Assembly (NCBI RefSeq): GCF_014842915.1
Contig: NZ_JACYXI010000002.1
Coordinates: 186,001 to 250,000 of the forward strand
DNA length: 64,000 nucleotides
Direction of reading: 5' to 3'
DNA from: Roseibium litorale
GTDB lineage: Bacteria; Pseudomonadota; Alphaproteobacteria; Rhizobiales; Stappiaceae
In this document: positions 55,656 to 63,915 of the stretch, in pieces
Position numbering within the stretch: the first letter of the stretch is position 1
Layout of the letters: every line of letters starts with the position of its first letter
Translations under genes and position numbers: made by a program
Notes under the pieces: model-generated
Database searches by the model: none
What the model saw: the letters and a program-made list of their open reading frames with translations, nothing else
Told to the model about the DNA's origin: nothing

Positions 55656-57836
55656 CTAGGACGCGGGCTGTACGCTGTTCCTGCGCTTTTGCATGTCGTC
55701 GAAGCGGATGCGCCATGCTCTGTATTCCGACCCCGCCTTGTATCCGGCGAGCCAGATTGCATCGTCGTCGGGGATCGCAATCCCGTCATTCAGACGCGCC
55801 TCAAATTGCATTGCCCGTTTGAACCGGCCCTCCGGTGTCTGGAAGTCAGACAGCGTGTGAACTTGGGCAGCGGGCTTAGGGAGAGGCTGAGGGGCCTTGA
55901 GGTTCGCCATGATGGCGGCTTCTTTTTCACTCAAGGCCTTCGGCTCACGCCGCTTACGAACGTCGGAGGCAGCTCTTGTCTGCGGCGTAGCGTGTTCATC
56001 CCGCTTGACCGGGAACGGAACCACCTCGGCGCGGGTCTCGTTCAGCACGGCGCGGAGCGCGTCACGCGGGCCGATTTCCTTCATGGCTTGCTTGATCGGC
56101 ACCATCTGCTCGTCCAGGAAGGCTTTCTGTATCGCCCTTGATCTGGAGATGGTCTCCACCGGATCAGCCCCGGCCAGATCCGCGCAGATCGCGTGGCCCA
56201 GGAACGTCAGGCCCTCCGCATCGAACAGCCAGATCCGGCCAAGGTCTTTCGGGTCCATCCGGCAGAGCACCTGCGTTCCTGGCATCTCGGCACAGTCCGT
56301 CAGCACATATCGCTCGTTGTTGACCCTGATGCCTTCCTTGGTCACCGTGCGTATGCCGTTGTTGCTGGGGACGGCTGCCAGAAGAACGTCCAGGGCCTCC
56401 GGATCGACCGTAAGCACCCTGGCGGCAGACGTTGCCGCCTTGGCTTCGGGCGTCATTTTCTTCAGGCCGCCATGCGGGTTTCTGCCGTAGACGTTTTCCG
56501 CCCACTCGTTCGCCATGGTCTGCAACTCCTCCGGCGACACATCGACGCCGAAAGCGTCGTACTCGTCGAGCCCAAGCCGTTTGGCGAAAGCTTTGCGCCC
56601 TTCGATGACCGACCGCTCCCCGACGTTGTGCCCAACGAAACCCGGCAGCAGCTCCACAAAGCCATGCTGGAAGGTCTTGATGACCCGTTCGACGTGGGGC
56701 TTCTTTTCTGGCGAATATGGCGGGCACAGCAGGTGCTCGATGTTGAGTGCTTCCAGCAGGCGGACAGTCGACTTCGCCTTGAAATCAGAACCGTTGTCCG
56801 ACTTGATCGCGTCCGGAACGCCCCATTTCATGATAGCTTCACGGACCAGCAGGCCAACAGCATCGGCTCGCGGAGTACAGGAAATCAGGAAGATCGCCCG
56901 GCGCGACCATACGTCGATACAGGCATAGACGTTCCACCGGCCTTCCGTCGTCAGCATGTCAACCGGCGAGGCGTCAATCTCCCAGAGTTGATTGAGTTCA
57001 ACGATACCGGCGGATGCCCCGCCAACCATCACGGCGCGGTCTGTGTTCTTCCATCCATCCGGATCTGTGTGCCGCTTGAGCGCACTGGCATACTCCAACT
57101 TCCAGCGCGCCAGCGTGTGCTGGAAGGTCCGGAGAGGCGGCATGTCCCGCTTTGAAATCTCGCCCGTTTCCGGGTTGACGATCTCAATCTGCTTGCCGAA
57201 TTTTTCTTCGGCCATGGCCTTAAGAACGTTGGCCTTGAAATGCGGCTGCTGAAACAATGCCGCCATGACGTAGGACTTCAGCTTGCCATTCTCTGCCTTG
57301 TCCAGGACGCCACTTTCCTTGCGCGCCTCTGCCGGGTGATAGGCAAGCCGGTTCTGATCTTCCGAGGCCTGCGCCCTCCACCGGGACAGGCTGCGCAAGG
57401 AAAGAGACTTGAGAGTGTGGTAGACCCAGCCGGGTACCGGCGCTTTTCTCGCGCCGTAGATTTGGATAAACCAATGATCGGCGGCAGCCTGGAGCATGCC
57501 GCTCTGGACGCGGAACCTGTCCGCCGCCCGAAGCACGATCAGCTTCGCATTCCGCTTCCGTTCGGCCTTGTGGTCGTTGTCCAGATCGTCCGAAGACTCA
57601 AGGATCAGATCCTCGCCCCGAAGCTCCACGAAGCCCGCGCAATACTGCAGCCGCTGGGGCAGAGGCAGGAGGTCGATGTGGTACTCGAAACCGCCGCCCC
57701 GGCCCTCACGCCTACGGGCAAGACGCGTCTCTGCCCAGCCTTCACGCTCAGCCAGTTTGATCACACCCATCTTTGAAGATGGAAACCCGTCCAGCTTAAG
57801 ATCCGCGAGTTCCTGAGCGTTTAGCCAAATTCTCAT
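55656..57836 (-). CDS. Transposase A (MuA-like DDE recombinase)
   Basis: A 726-residue transposase. N-terminal DNA-binding motif: LNAQELADLKLDGFPSSK. The catalytic core carries D288 (WEIDAS), D347 (KSDNGSD) and E383 (HVERVIKTF), i.e. a DDE triad with 35 residues between the last two. The C-terminal beta-barrel and the basic tail that contacts MuB follow. It excises and copies the phage at the ends described. Confidence 0.96.
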   Translation of the reverse strand: MRIWLNAQELADLKLDGFPSSKMGVIKLAEREGWAETRLARRREGRGGGFEYHIDLLPLPQRLQYCAGFVELRGEDLILESSDDLDNDHKAERKRNAKLIVLRAADRFRVQSGMLQAAADHWFIQIYGARKAPVPGWVYHTLKSLSLRSLSRWRAQASEDQNRLAYHPAEARKESGVLDKAENGKLKSYVMAALFQQPHFKANVLKAMAEEKFGKQIEIVNPETGEISKRDMPPLRTFQHTLARWKLEYASALKRHTDPDGWKNTDRAVMVGGASAGIVELNQLWEIDASPVDMLTTEGRWNVYACIDVWSRRAIFLISCTPRADAVGLLVREAIMKWGVPDAIKSDNGSDFKAKSTVRLLEALNIEHLLCPPYSPEKKPHVERVIKTFQHGFVELLPGFVGHNVGERSVIEGRKAFAKRLGLDEYDAFGVDVSPEELQTMANEWAENVYGRNPHGGLKKMTPEAKAATSAARVLTVDPEALDVLLAAVPSNNGIRTVTKEGIRVNNERYVLTDCAEMPGTQVLCRMDPKDLGRIWLFDAEGLTFLGHAICADLAGADPVETISRSRAIQKAFLDEQMVPIKQAMKEIGPRDALRAVLNETRAEVVPFPVKRDEHATPQTRAASDVRKRREPKALSEKEAAIMANLKAPQPLPKPAAQVHTLSDFQTPEGRFKRAMQFEARLNDGIAIPDDDAIWLAGYKAGSEYRAWRIRFDDMQKRRNSVQPAS

Positions 57837-57839
57837 AGC

Positions 57840-58106
57840 TCAGGCCTCCTCGTCCGTGTTCTGGCCTGACCGGCGGTCGCGGGTGTGGGCGTAAAGCTCC
57901 TGCCACGCGATGCCGTATTGCAGCTTCAGAAGGGGATCAGGGGTCCGGTGGCGGTAGATTTCCGACTGGTACCGCCTGCGCACGAGCCGCAGATTGCAGC
58001 CCTTGTGATCCTCGTCGCAGTCGGCCAGCTGGCAGCTGAAACAGGGATGCACATCCATGAGTCGCACCGGCCTGCCGTAGATCGTGAGGTTTGGAGTGCC
58101 CATCAT
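57840..58106 (-). CDS. Early phage protein with cysteine cluster
   Basis: An 88-residue protein with CFSCQLADCDEDHKGC (Cys spacing 2-4-6) followed by a basic helix, suggesting a small metal-binding nucleic-acid protein. It is 3 bp upstream of transposase A and overlaps the preceding gene. No family recognised. Confidence 0.6.
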   Translation of the reverse strand: MMGTPNLTIYGRPVRLMDVHPCFSCQLADCDEDHKGCNLRLVRRRYQSEIYRHRTPDPLLKLQYGIAWQELYAHTRDRRSGQNTDEEA

Positions 58107-58570
58107 CGTGTCCCCCGTGCCTTCAGTTGCAGGGTGCGCTTGTAGTTCCCGATCATCCGCTCGTGGTCTTCGATCAGCGCCAGCTCGATCACGTTCTCGT
58201 AGCGCTTGGGCACCACAGCCATGTCGAAGCCTTCTGCAATAAACCCGAGCAACTCGGTTTTGCCGGTCGCGTGGATGAGGGCAATAAACCGCTCAACCGT
58301 GATGTTGTTCCCGTCCTTCGCTTCCGAGGCATAGGCTTCCAGCATCGCTTTCGAGACCGGCGTTCCAAGGCGCTCGCTCATTTGCGCGGCCACTGAGCCC
58401 CGGTCCTTGCCGCACTCTTTCAGCGCCTTGGCAACGGCGCGGCTGATACGGGATCCGAGCCGCGAACCGGAGATCGCCCCCGGTTCGAACCCGACGCTCA
58501 CCTTGGGCGGCACCCAACCGGTGAACATGTCGATGGTGAAGTGATCCCGTGGAGTTGTGCGCTTACTCAT
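58103..58570 (-). CDS. Early phage protein, unknown
   Basis: A 155-residue protein from ATG 58570. Helical; the segment SVAAQMSERLGTPVSKAMLEAYASEAKDGNNIT resembles a regulatory HTH-like domain found in Mu-like phage early genes. It overlaps the ParB-like gene and the Cys-cluster gene. Confidence 0.6.
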   Translation of the reverse strand: MSKRTTPRDHFTIDMFTGWVPPKVSVGFEPGAISGSRLGSRISRAVAKALKECGKDRGSVAAQMSERLGTPVSKAMLEAYASEAKDGNNITVERFIALIHATGKTELLGFIAEGFDMAVVPKRYENVIELALIEDHERMIGNYKRTLQLKARGTR

Positions 58571-59405
58571 CCAGCCAGCCCTCCTTGCGGACCAGCTCAA
58601 GGATCTCAGCCTTGAAGCCCCGGAACAGAACGGCCCGGAAAGGCTTGCCCAGCTTGGGCAGATAGGAGGCGACGGTCTGCCGCCGCTTTTCGTCGTCGCT
58701 CTCCGGCTTGCGTCCGTCGATCAGGGCAAGAGCTTCGGCAATGGAGCCAGCTTCCGGCTTCTCGCCCAGGATCAGCCCCAGCACCTTCGCCTGGGTTTCG
58801 GCAGACAGCCCGGCAAGGGCTTTCAGATCGCTTTGCTTGCGGGCGAAATCCGTGCCCTTCAGGCGTTCGCGGGTTTCCGGGGACAGCCCCTCAAAGATCT
58901 GCACCGCCAGCTCAACAGAGCGACGGGAAAGACCGGTGCTTTCCGACGCATTCTGGCAAAACGCAAAGATTGCGACTTGCCTATCCATGCCTCCGGTATG
59001 CTGATTTCCACGCTTACCGCCATGCTTGGTTTCGGGGTGGAGCTGCTCATAGATGCGCTTCATTTCTGCAAGGCTTTCGCAGCGTTCAAGCGCCGTAAAA
59101 TCCTTGCGTGCCAAATTCTCCATGATCTCGTGGAGCCGGTAATCATGAGCCTCAAGAACGCCGCCCTCTTCGGTCAGCACCCGCGCCTCAATCTCATTCC
59201 ATTTCGCAATTTTGGCGGCTGTCAGCCGGTGTGCACCTGCAACCACGGTGAAGCGGTTACCGGCGGCAACAACGTCAATCGGCGTTTTCTGCCCCAACTC
59301 GCCAAACATGGCGGCAAGGCATTCCGCCCACTCCTGATCCACGTCACGGATACGCCCGTCTGGAATGTCGATCAGGGAAACTTTGATGGACTGATACGTG
59401 ATCAC
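58563..59405 (-). CDS. ParB-like nuclease/partition-domain protein
   Basis: A 280-residue protein with an N-terminal ParB/Spo0J-like domain: FGELGQKTPIDVVAAGNRFTVVAGAHRLTAAKI (with the GxHR CTPase-type motif as GAHR) and EIMENLARKDFTALERC. A KorB-like helical part follows. No ParA is nearby and Mu-type phages integrate, so a regulatory or DNA-handling role in replication-transposition is more likely than partition. Confidence 0.82.
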   Translation of the reverse strand: MITYQSIKVSLIDIPDGRIRDVDQEWAECLAAMFGELGQKTPIDVVAAGNRFTVVAGAHRLTAAKIAKWNEIEARVLTEEGGVLEAHDYRLHEIMENLARKDFTALERCESLAEMKRIYEQLHPETKHGGKRGNQHTGGMDRQVAIFAFCQNASESTGLSRRSVELAVQIFEGLSPETRERLKGTDFARKQSDLKALAGLSAETQAKVLGLILGEKPEAGSIAEALALIDGRKPESDDEKRRQTVASYLPKLGKPFRAVLFRGFKAEILELVRKEGWLDE

Positions 59406-59507
59406 GTCAAACCTCTTATTCGGGCTTTAAAAGGTCCGGGCGGCGGGCTGTACGGGCCCTTAGGTGCCGCCCGGCAAGTTGGGGAGGATCAAATGGGGGG
59501 ATGGGTG

Positions 59508-59657
59508 TCAGCGCTTGCGCTGCTCAACCTGATCCGGCCAATCACCGAATTCCCGGTCAGCCTTGCGCTTGGCATCGGCCAGTGCGGTCACCACCAGCGC
59601 GGTCCCGCCACAGGCGACGGCACTGACCACGGCTAATGCGATAAGGGAGGCGCTCAT
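59508..59657 (-). CDS. Small membrane protein (49 residues)
   Basis: The ATG at 59657 overlaps the stop of the upstream gene (ATGA), giving coupled translation. The product starts MSASLIALAVVSAVACGG, one membrane helix to about residue 27, then a charged tail ending QRKR. Unknown function. Confidence 0.6.
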   Translation of the reverse strand: MSASLIALAVVSAVACGGTALVVTALADAKRKADREFGDWPDQVEQRKR

Positions 59658-59962
59658 TGCCCCGCTCCCGGCAGCACAAAGCGGGAAAGAGGCTCAACCA
59701 TCCACCTTGCGTCACTGACCGGAACAAGATTGAGATACGCCGCATCGCCCTCGGCAATACCGAGGTCCAGGTAAATGCGGGCATGGCAGAAAGACAGGCT
59801 TGTCCGCGCGACCCGGATAGTGTGGCCCTTGGCGGTCTCCAGCGGGTCGGTTTCACCCTGGAAGACATACTTGACCCCGGCTTTACTGACCTTGGTCAAC
59901 ACATAGCCTTGGGCAATGGCCGTCTGCGGTTGCCCGGATTGTGTCAGACAGGAAAGGGACAT
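59654..59962 (-). CDS. Early phage protein, unknown
   Basis: A 102-residue beta-rich protein (VLTKVSKAGVKYVFQGETDPLETAKGHTIR). The start overlaps the ner stop (TAATG). No family recognised; the second gene of the early transcript. Confidence 0.6.
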   Translation of the reverse strand: MSLSCLTQSGQPQTAIAQGYVLTKVSKAGVKYVFQGETDPLETAKGHTIRVARTSLSFCHARIYLDLGIAEGDAAYLNLVPVSDARWMVEPLSRFVLPGAGQ

Positions 59963-60294
59963 TATGCCGCCTCCCTGTCTGCCAGATCACAATTGCTGTC
60001 TGCGCTGCGATCTGCTTTTCGCCTTTCCAGGCGCGTCCCATTGGTGCTACTCAAAATACGAGTGGTGCGGATCGGATAGCGTTCGGGCCAAAGCTCTGCC
60101 GGTTTCATGACAAGGAAATCGGCGATAGCTGTTTCGGCCTTGCGGTTTGCGCGTGTCCAGACCTGGCTAAAGGTCTTGATCGTGATGCCCGCCCGGCTTG
60201 CCAATTCGCCGAGCGTCATCGATTGACGATGAATTTCGGCGACGATGGAAAACCGGTCCCATCCATTTGGCGGAACGTGTTTGGGTTTTGCCAT
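59962..60294 (-). CDS. ner: Ner/Nlp-like DNA-binding protein
   Basis: A 110-residue protein starting MAKPKHVPPNGWDRFSIVAEIHRQ and continuing SMTLGELASRAGITIKTFSQVWTR, the Ner/Nlp/SfsB helix-turn-helix. In Mu, Ner shuts down early and repressor transcription. AGAGGGG precedes ATG 60294; an open 27-codon extension upstream is disfavoured. It is first gene of the early operon, divergent from the repressor. Confidence 0.9.
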   Translation of the reverse strand: MAKPKHVPPNGWDRFSIVAEIHRQSMTLGELASRAGITIKTFSQVWTRANRKAETAIADFLVMKPAELWPERYPIRTTRILSSTNGTRLERRKADRSADSNCDLADREAA

Positions 60295-60397
60295 TTGAAC
60301 CCCTCTGAAGGAAAACGGCTTGCTGCAACAGGCCGTTTTCTTTGGACTTTTGGTGTGACTATTCGGCTCGAACATTCGCGCCGACAGAAGGGAGATT

Positions 60398-60453
60398 GTG
60401 CGAAAAATTGAACTTGGTCAATTCAAAAAATTGAATTGTTCAATTTTTCGCAC
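60398..60453. promoter_or_regulatory. Operator between repressor and ner
   Basis: A perfect 16-bp inverted repeat (GTGCGAAAAATTGAAC at 60398-60413 and its complement at 60438-60453) encloses a second one (CAATTCAA at 60419-60426 and TTGAATTG at 60431-60438). The recurring AATTGAA unit and its position eight bases before the repressor ATG mark it as binding site for repressor and/or Ner. Confidence 0.8.
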
Positions 60454-60460
60454 TTGTTTC

Positions 60461-60913
60461 ATGGAAACAGTCGGACAGCGTATTAAGTACGCAGCTGAAA
60501 AAATTGGCGGATTAGACGCGCTCGCGACGGCGACAGCCATCAAGCGGACGACAATGTTCTATTACGCCCGAGACAAGACCGAACCCAAAGTGTCTGCCCT
60601 GGTGGAAATCGCCAAGGCGACTGGTGTTTCTATTGAGTGGCTTGCCGTTGGCGATGGAGACGTATTGCGGAAGACGGAGGTGCACGTTGAGGAAGCATCA
60701 ATCAACGATATCCGGAGGTTGATCTGGAACATCGCCGAAACCTACTGGGAGCAGACGCCCAAGAGGATAAAACCAAAGGTTTTCGCGGACAAATTTCTAG
60801 AGACGTTTGACCACCTACTCACACGGAAGAACATCGATGGGAACTCGACTTCCGAAGTAATTCAGTTTTCCGCTCAACAGCTGAAACGCGCATCCGGTTC
60901 AGACGCTCAATAA
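60461..60913 (+). CDS. Phage repressor (c-type, XRE HTH)
   Basis: A 150-residue protein with an XRE helix-turn-helix (LDALATATAIKRTTMFYYARDKTEP) and VEIAKATGVSIEWLAVGDGD, typical of lysogeny repressors. There is no S24 LexA-like peptidase domain, so induction must be by another route. It is divergent from ner across the operator; the ATG lies just after the operator, implying tight autoregulation. Confidence 0.85.
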   Translation: METVGQRIKYAAEKIGGLDALATATAIKRTTMFYYARDKTEPKVSALVEIAKATGVSIEWLAVGDGDVLRKTEVHVEEASINDIRRLIWNIAETYWEQTPKRIKPKVFADKFLETFDHLLTRKNIDGNSTSEVIQFSAQQLKRASGSDAQ

Positions 60914-61430
60914 GCGTATCGAAGTCAGTGACACGATAGCCAATTTCAGGCAGTGCGCATGACGCGATTACACGATCCCGGAACACCTCCGGCTTACAGC
61001 CGAGCACAGGGTAGATCCGCCGGAACGGATTGCCTCTGAAGGCCCAAAGACAGGCGGGCCAAAGTCCTTGATCTTTCAGAAAGGCAGCTATCGCGATGAG
61101 CCCGAGGGGACCGGCCTCCCCCCCTCTAAATTCCGGTAAGATATAGCACGCATGCATCTCACCCGGCACATTGATGGCAGAGTCACCGTTGGGCTTCGCT
61201 ACAGCGAAACCGGCGATAACATCACCGACCAAGAGGGTGAAAAGCGATGAGCCATCCGGACTATCAACGAACCATCTTGACCACTGTTCGAGCCGGAAAT
61301 TGTAGTCCCGCGCCTGGTGCACCTTATCGGGCATAAATGCATAGACCTCACGCCAGCACTGGACATGGATCTGAGCAATAATTTCGACGTCAGCACAGTT
61401 GGCGTGACGCACATATGTAGTTGTAGACAT
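60819..61430 (-). CDS. GNAT-family acetyltransferase
   Basis: A 203-residue protein. VRHANCADVEIIAQIHVQCWREVYAFMPD starts a GNAT fold, and MHACYILPEFRGGEAGPLGLIAIAAF is the acetyl-CoA-binding region (motif A). Its last ~31 codons overlap the repressor 3' end in antisense and look like run-on. It is convergent to the repressor, in the cargo zone left of the phage control region. Confidence 0.75.
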   Translation of the reverse strand: MSTTTYVRHANCADVEIIAQIHVQCWREVYAFMPDKVHQARDYNFRLEQWSRWFVDSPDGSSLFTLLVGDVIAGFAVAKPNGDSAINVPGEMHACYILPEFRGGEAGPLGLIAIAAFLKDQGLWPACLWAFRGNPFRRIYPVLGCKPEVFRDRVIASCALPEIGYRVTDFDTLIERLNRMRVSAVERKTELLRKSSSHRCSSV

Positions 61431-61486
61431 GATAAAAACTCCCCCTTAAATTGCAAATGTCTGGATTGCAGGGAGGTAGTTAATTC

Positions 61487-61897
61487 ATGCGTGACAATGC
61501 GCTTCGACAGATTATTACGGAGCACGCAATTGGCAAGACACAGCGCATTTCTTTGCCCGTAATAATTGCCACTGCGTTCGCGATGGGAGTCGGTTCGGCG
61601 GCCAGCTTTTTCGCATGGTCATCTGACCGTCTGTCCAACGACGACCTTGCCAAACTGGCCGAGTTGGCCTCCTGCTCCACGGGCCAACCTGCGTCGACAC
61701 TCTGGGCTGTCGCTCATAATGGCGACGGCTGGCTTCCATCGCAGCAGGTGGAGACTGTCAGGCGTTTCTTAATTGACATCGACATCGACCGTTGCAGTGT
61801 CCGGGAGGCCGCGAACGCTTACGCTAACAAGTCCGAAATCTGGGCTTTTTCTCCAGACAACAGAAAAGACGGAACGCTGGTATCCAACGACCGTTGA
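61487..61897 (+). CDS. Membrane-anchored protein, unknown
   Basis: A 136-residue protein from an ATG ten bases after GGGAGG. One membrane helix (SLPVIIATAFAMGVGSAASFFAW) is followed by a small extracytoplasmic domain with two cysteines. Its 3' end overlaps the convergent exported-protein gene by 129 bp. Unknown function. Confidence 0.55.
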   Translation: MRDNALRQIITEHAIGKTQRISLPVIIATAFAMGVGSAASFFAWSSDRLSNDDLAKLAELASCSTGQPASTLWAVAHNGDGWLPSQQVETVRRFLIDIDIDRCSVREAANAYANKSEIWAFSPDNRKDGTLVSNDR

Positions 61898-62539
61898 TCC
61901 AGCCCCTTTGCTCGCATTTATCTTGCCAGATAGGCGGCTGATCAGCTCCGGCAGAAATGCGCTTTCAGGCGGAAACATGGACACGATCTTCCCGCTGGGC
62001 TGGAGCGCCAGAGACCAGCAGTCACCGCATTCGCTTTGCAGGTCGACGAGCGAATAGGGAGCCGTGACTGCAACGAAAGTGTTGTCGCCAATCCTCTTGA
62101 CCACCGGCACGAATGAGGACCCGGAAGTCCGGCCAATGACCGGCTCTCCGATAAACAGTTCTGGCGTCGAAATAGCCTGCCTGAAATAGATCCTGTCGGC
62201 AAGGTTCAGTTCATTGGGGGGATACTTGTAGCTGTCATGCAGCAAAGTCCCATCTGGTCCAATGACAATTATCGCCCTGACGCCGGGAACCCTGGTGACG
62301 ATCCGCTTCAACTCAGCGTGAATCAATCGGTCAACGCCCACGGATGACACGATAAACGACGCTGCGTCGATTGCCTGTTCCGTGGCGTAGAGCACACGTT
62401 CCGCCGCGAGCTGATTTGACCTTGCTGCTCGTGACGTATCCATGATCAGGAAGTCCGTTTCGCCCAGATCCGTGTCCTGTGCCAAAGCTGGAGCAATCAT
62501 CAAGAGCCCTGCAAGCCCCACCAATCTTAATAAGCCCAT
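61769..62539 (-). CDS. Exported Cache (PDC)-domain sensor-like protein without an output domain
   Basis: A 256-residue protein: signal peptide to about residue 20 (APALA-Q), then a PDC/Cache domain. LADRIYFRQAISTPELFIGEPVIGR and SFVPVVKRI are the usual ligand-pocket part of Cache sensors of diguanylate cyclases and chemoreceptors. No TM helix or kinase/cyclase follows, so it would be a free periplasmic ligand-binding protein or a remnant. Confidence 0.75.
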   Translation of the reverse strand: MGLLRLVGLAGLLMIAPALAQDTDLGETDFLIMDTSRAARSNQLAAERVLYATEQAIDAASFIVSSVGVDRLIHAELKRIVTRVPGVRAIIVIGPDGTLLHDSYKYPPNELNLADRIYFRQAISTPELFIGEPVIGRTSGSSFVPVVKRIGDNTFVAVTAPYSLVDLQSECGDCWSLALQPSGKIVSMFPPESAFLPELISRLSGKINASKGAGSTVVGYQRSVFSVVWRKSPDFGLVSVSVRGLPDTATVDVDVN

Positions 62540-62746
62540 GAAATCACCCGATAAAATACACTCCAGAACAACCTATTCAGCAACCCTAAACAAGGGTAGT
62601 AATCAGGGCATGCCCATAGGTTGTATTTATACGTAGCCAATTTAGGCTCGGAATGCACGATATTCAGAGCGTTCGCGGGTGCCACGTTCAGAAAGTGTTC
62701 GCCAAATATGTATTGCCGGAAATCAGCAAAAATCTAGATCGACCCA

Positions 62747-63421
62747 CTATTTTCCTCCAACGCCCTTAATTACAAATTCGTAAACTTCCAATATTTTAAC
62801 ATAACTATCCCAAGTAATATCAAGACGCAGCAACTCCCCCCTCCTCGTAGTAATAAAAGTCCTACCATCGTAAGAGTTTTGCATAATGATACTGCTTCCC
62901 TTTTCCTTTGATATAGGACCTTTTGTTAGCGGAGCTTTATGGTAGTTTTTGTCTGCCTTCCGAATGATTTCCGCACTGTGAGCCACCGCATGGCGGGTTT
63001 GCTCCCATTTAGGGAAATTTCGATTAAACAGTTCATTCGCTTTGGGAAATACGTCAGAACTATGAAATCTTTTGGTCAACGACGCTCTATCTGACCATTC
63101 CATTGCCTCATCCAAGCATTCAGCAAACTGGTACAAACGATCTATCACACCATGCGCAGCAACTATTCCCCAATCTCCGAATACACCTATTCTCTCAATC
63201 GGACTGTGGGCTTGACCACTCTCATGACCAGAGAGCAAATCCCTATGCACGCTAGCCATTTGAGCGAATGAGAGATCAGCAAGATGCATGATCGAATAGA
63301 ACATAGAAACTTCTTTATGCATTCTAAGAACAATGCTACTTAATACCCTAGCCTCTACAACCTCATCGTCGGAAGATTTATTTAGGAAGTATATATTCGG
63401 AATATCTGGTTTTCTTTGCAT
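62747..63421 (-). CDS. AT-rich cargo gene with HEPN-like RxxxxH motif, unknown
   Basis: A 224-residue, mostly helical protein. The motif RHAVAH within KWEQTRHAVAHSAEII fits the R-x4-6-H signature of HEPN RNases. The gene is markedly more AT-rich than its neighbours, suggesting recent acquisition. No antitoxin-like partner gene is adjacent in the window. The HEPN reading is tentative. Confidence 0.6.
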   Translation of the reverse strand: MQRKPDIPNIYFLNKSSDDEVVEARVLSSIVLRMHKEVSMFYSIMHLADLSFAQMASVHRDLLSGHESGQAHSPIERIGVFGDWGIVAAHGVIDRLYQFAECLDEAMEWSDRASLTKRFHSSDVFPKANELFNRNFPKWEQTRHAVAHSAEIIRKADKNYHKAPLTKGPISKEKGSSIIMQNSYDGRTFITTRRGELLRLDITWDSYVKILEVYEFVIKGVGGK

Positions 63422-63686
63422 TCAATACATGCCTTATATTAAGAATTTAACAAAACTTAAGTTGAGTATCTGATAAACTACTCCAATCTCTCTTCCATAG
63501 AATTTTAGTTTTTCTCGGTTTAGCTTGTTAGCGAAGCAACAACCAATCAATTTTCGAGGCACAAAAAAGCTAGATTTTTCTGACCCGCTAAAACGCATAG
63601 CACCTGAAACCAGGACAGCCTCGATTCGAATATGTTGCATGTCAAGAAAAGTTCACGCTTTGGAAACGGCGGAAAGAAAGTTGAAA

Positions 63687-63799
63687 AGTTTACAGTTCGG
63701 AACTCACTGTCAATCGGGGGAACTCAAAAACACCGCAGAAACCATACGCTCTGAGGAACTGTAAACTCCGTCGATAAAAGTCGTTTCAGTTTATAGTTC
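63687..63799. repeat. Triplicate AGTTTACAGTTC repeats
   Basis: AGTTTACAGTTC at 63687-63698 (plus), its exact complement at 63756-63767, and AGTTTATAGTTC at 63788-63799 (plus). Copies one and two form an inverted pair about 57 bp apart. They could be binding sites for a phage or host protein near the left end. Confidence 0.6.
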
Positions 63800-63840
63800 C
63801 AGTTTCCGCTCTCACTGATTCCATTGCGCTTTTCCGATTT

Positions 63841-63915
63841 GCGCAATTTCGTTTGGCAGCCCATCCGCTGCGGTCACGCCAAAAACCTTGCGCGCGCACC
63901 TTCATGGCGCACCCC
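63841..63915. repeat. Candidate left-end transposase-binding sites
   Basis: Site 63841-63862 (starting GCGCAATTTCGTTTGGCA) matches the right-end site 24039-24060 at 18 of 22 positions. Site 63894-63915 (starting GCGCACCTTCATGG) matches it at 17. Both point the same way as the right-end sites, as internal left-end sites might. The terminal site is not in the window. Confidence 0.6.

Noticed and set aside
63434-63764. Two short frames (68 and 79 codons) near the left end
   Set aside because: They overlap each other and non-coding repeats, with no ribosome sites.
63877-63898. Possible left terminus at 63898 (GCCAA...TTGCGCGC followed by GCA)
   Set aside because: It resembles the inverted right end and ends in CA, but the next five bases (CCTTC) do not match GCTCC and the following DNA does not encode the missing adhesin part.
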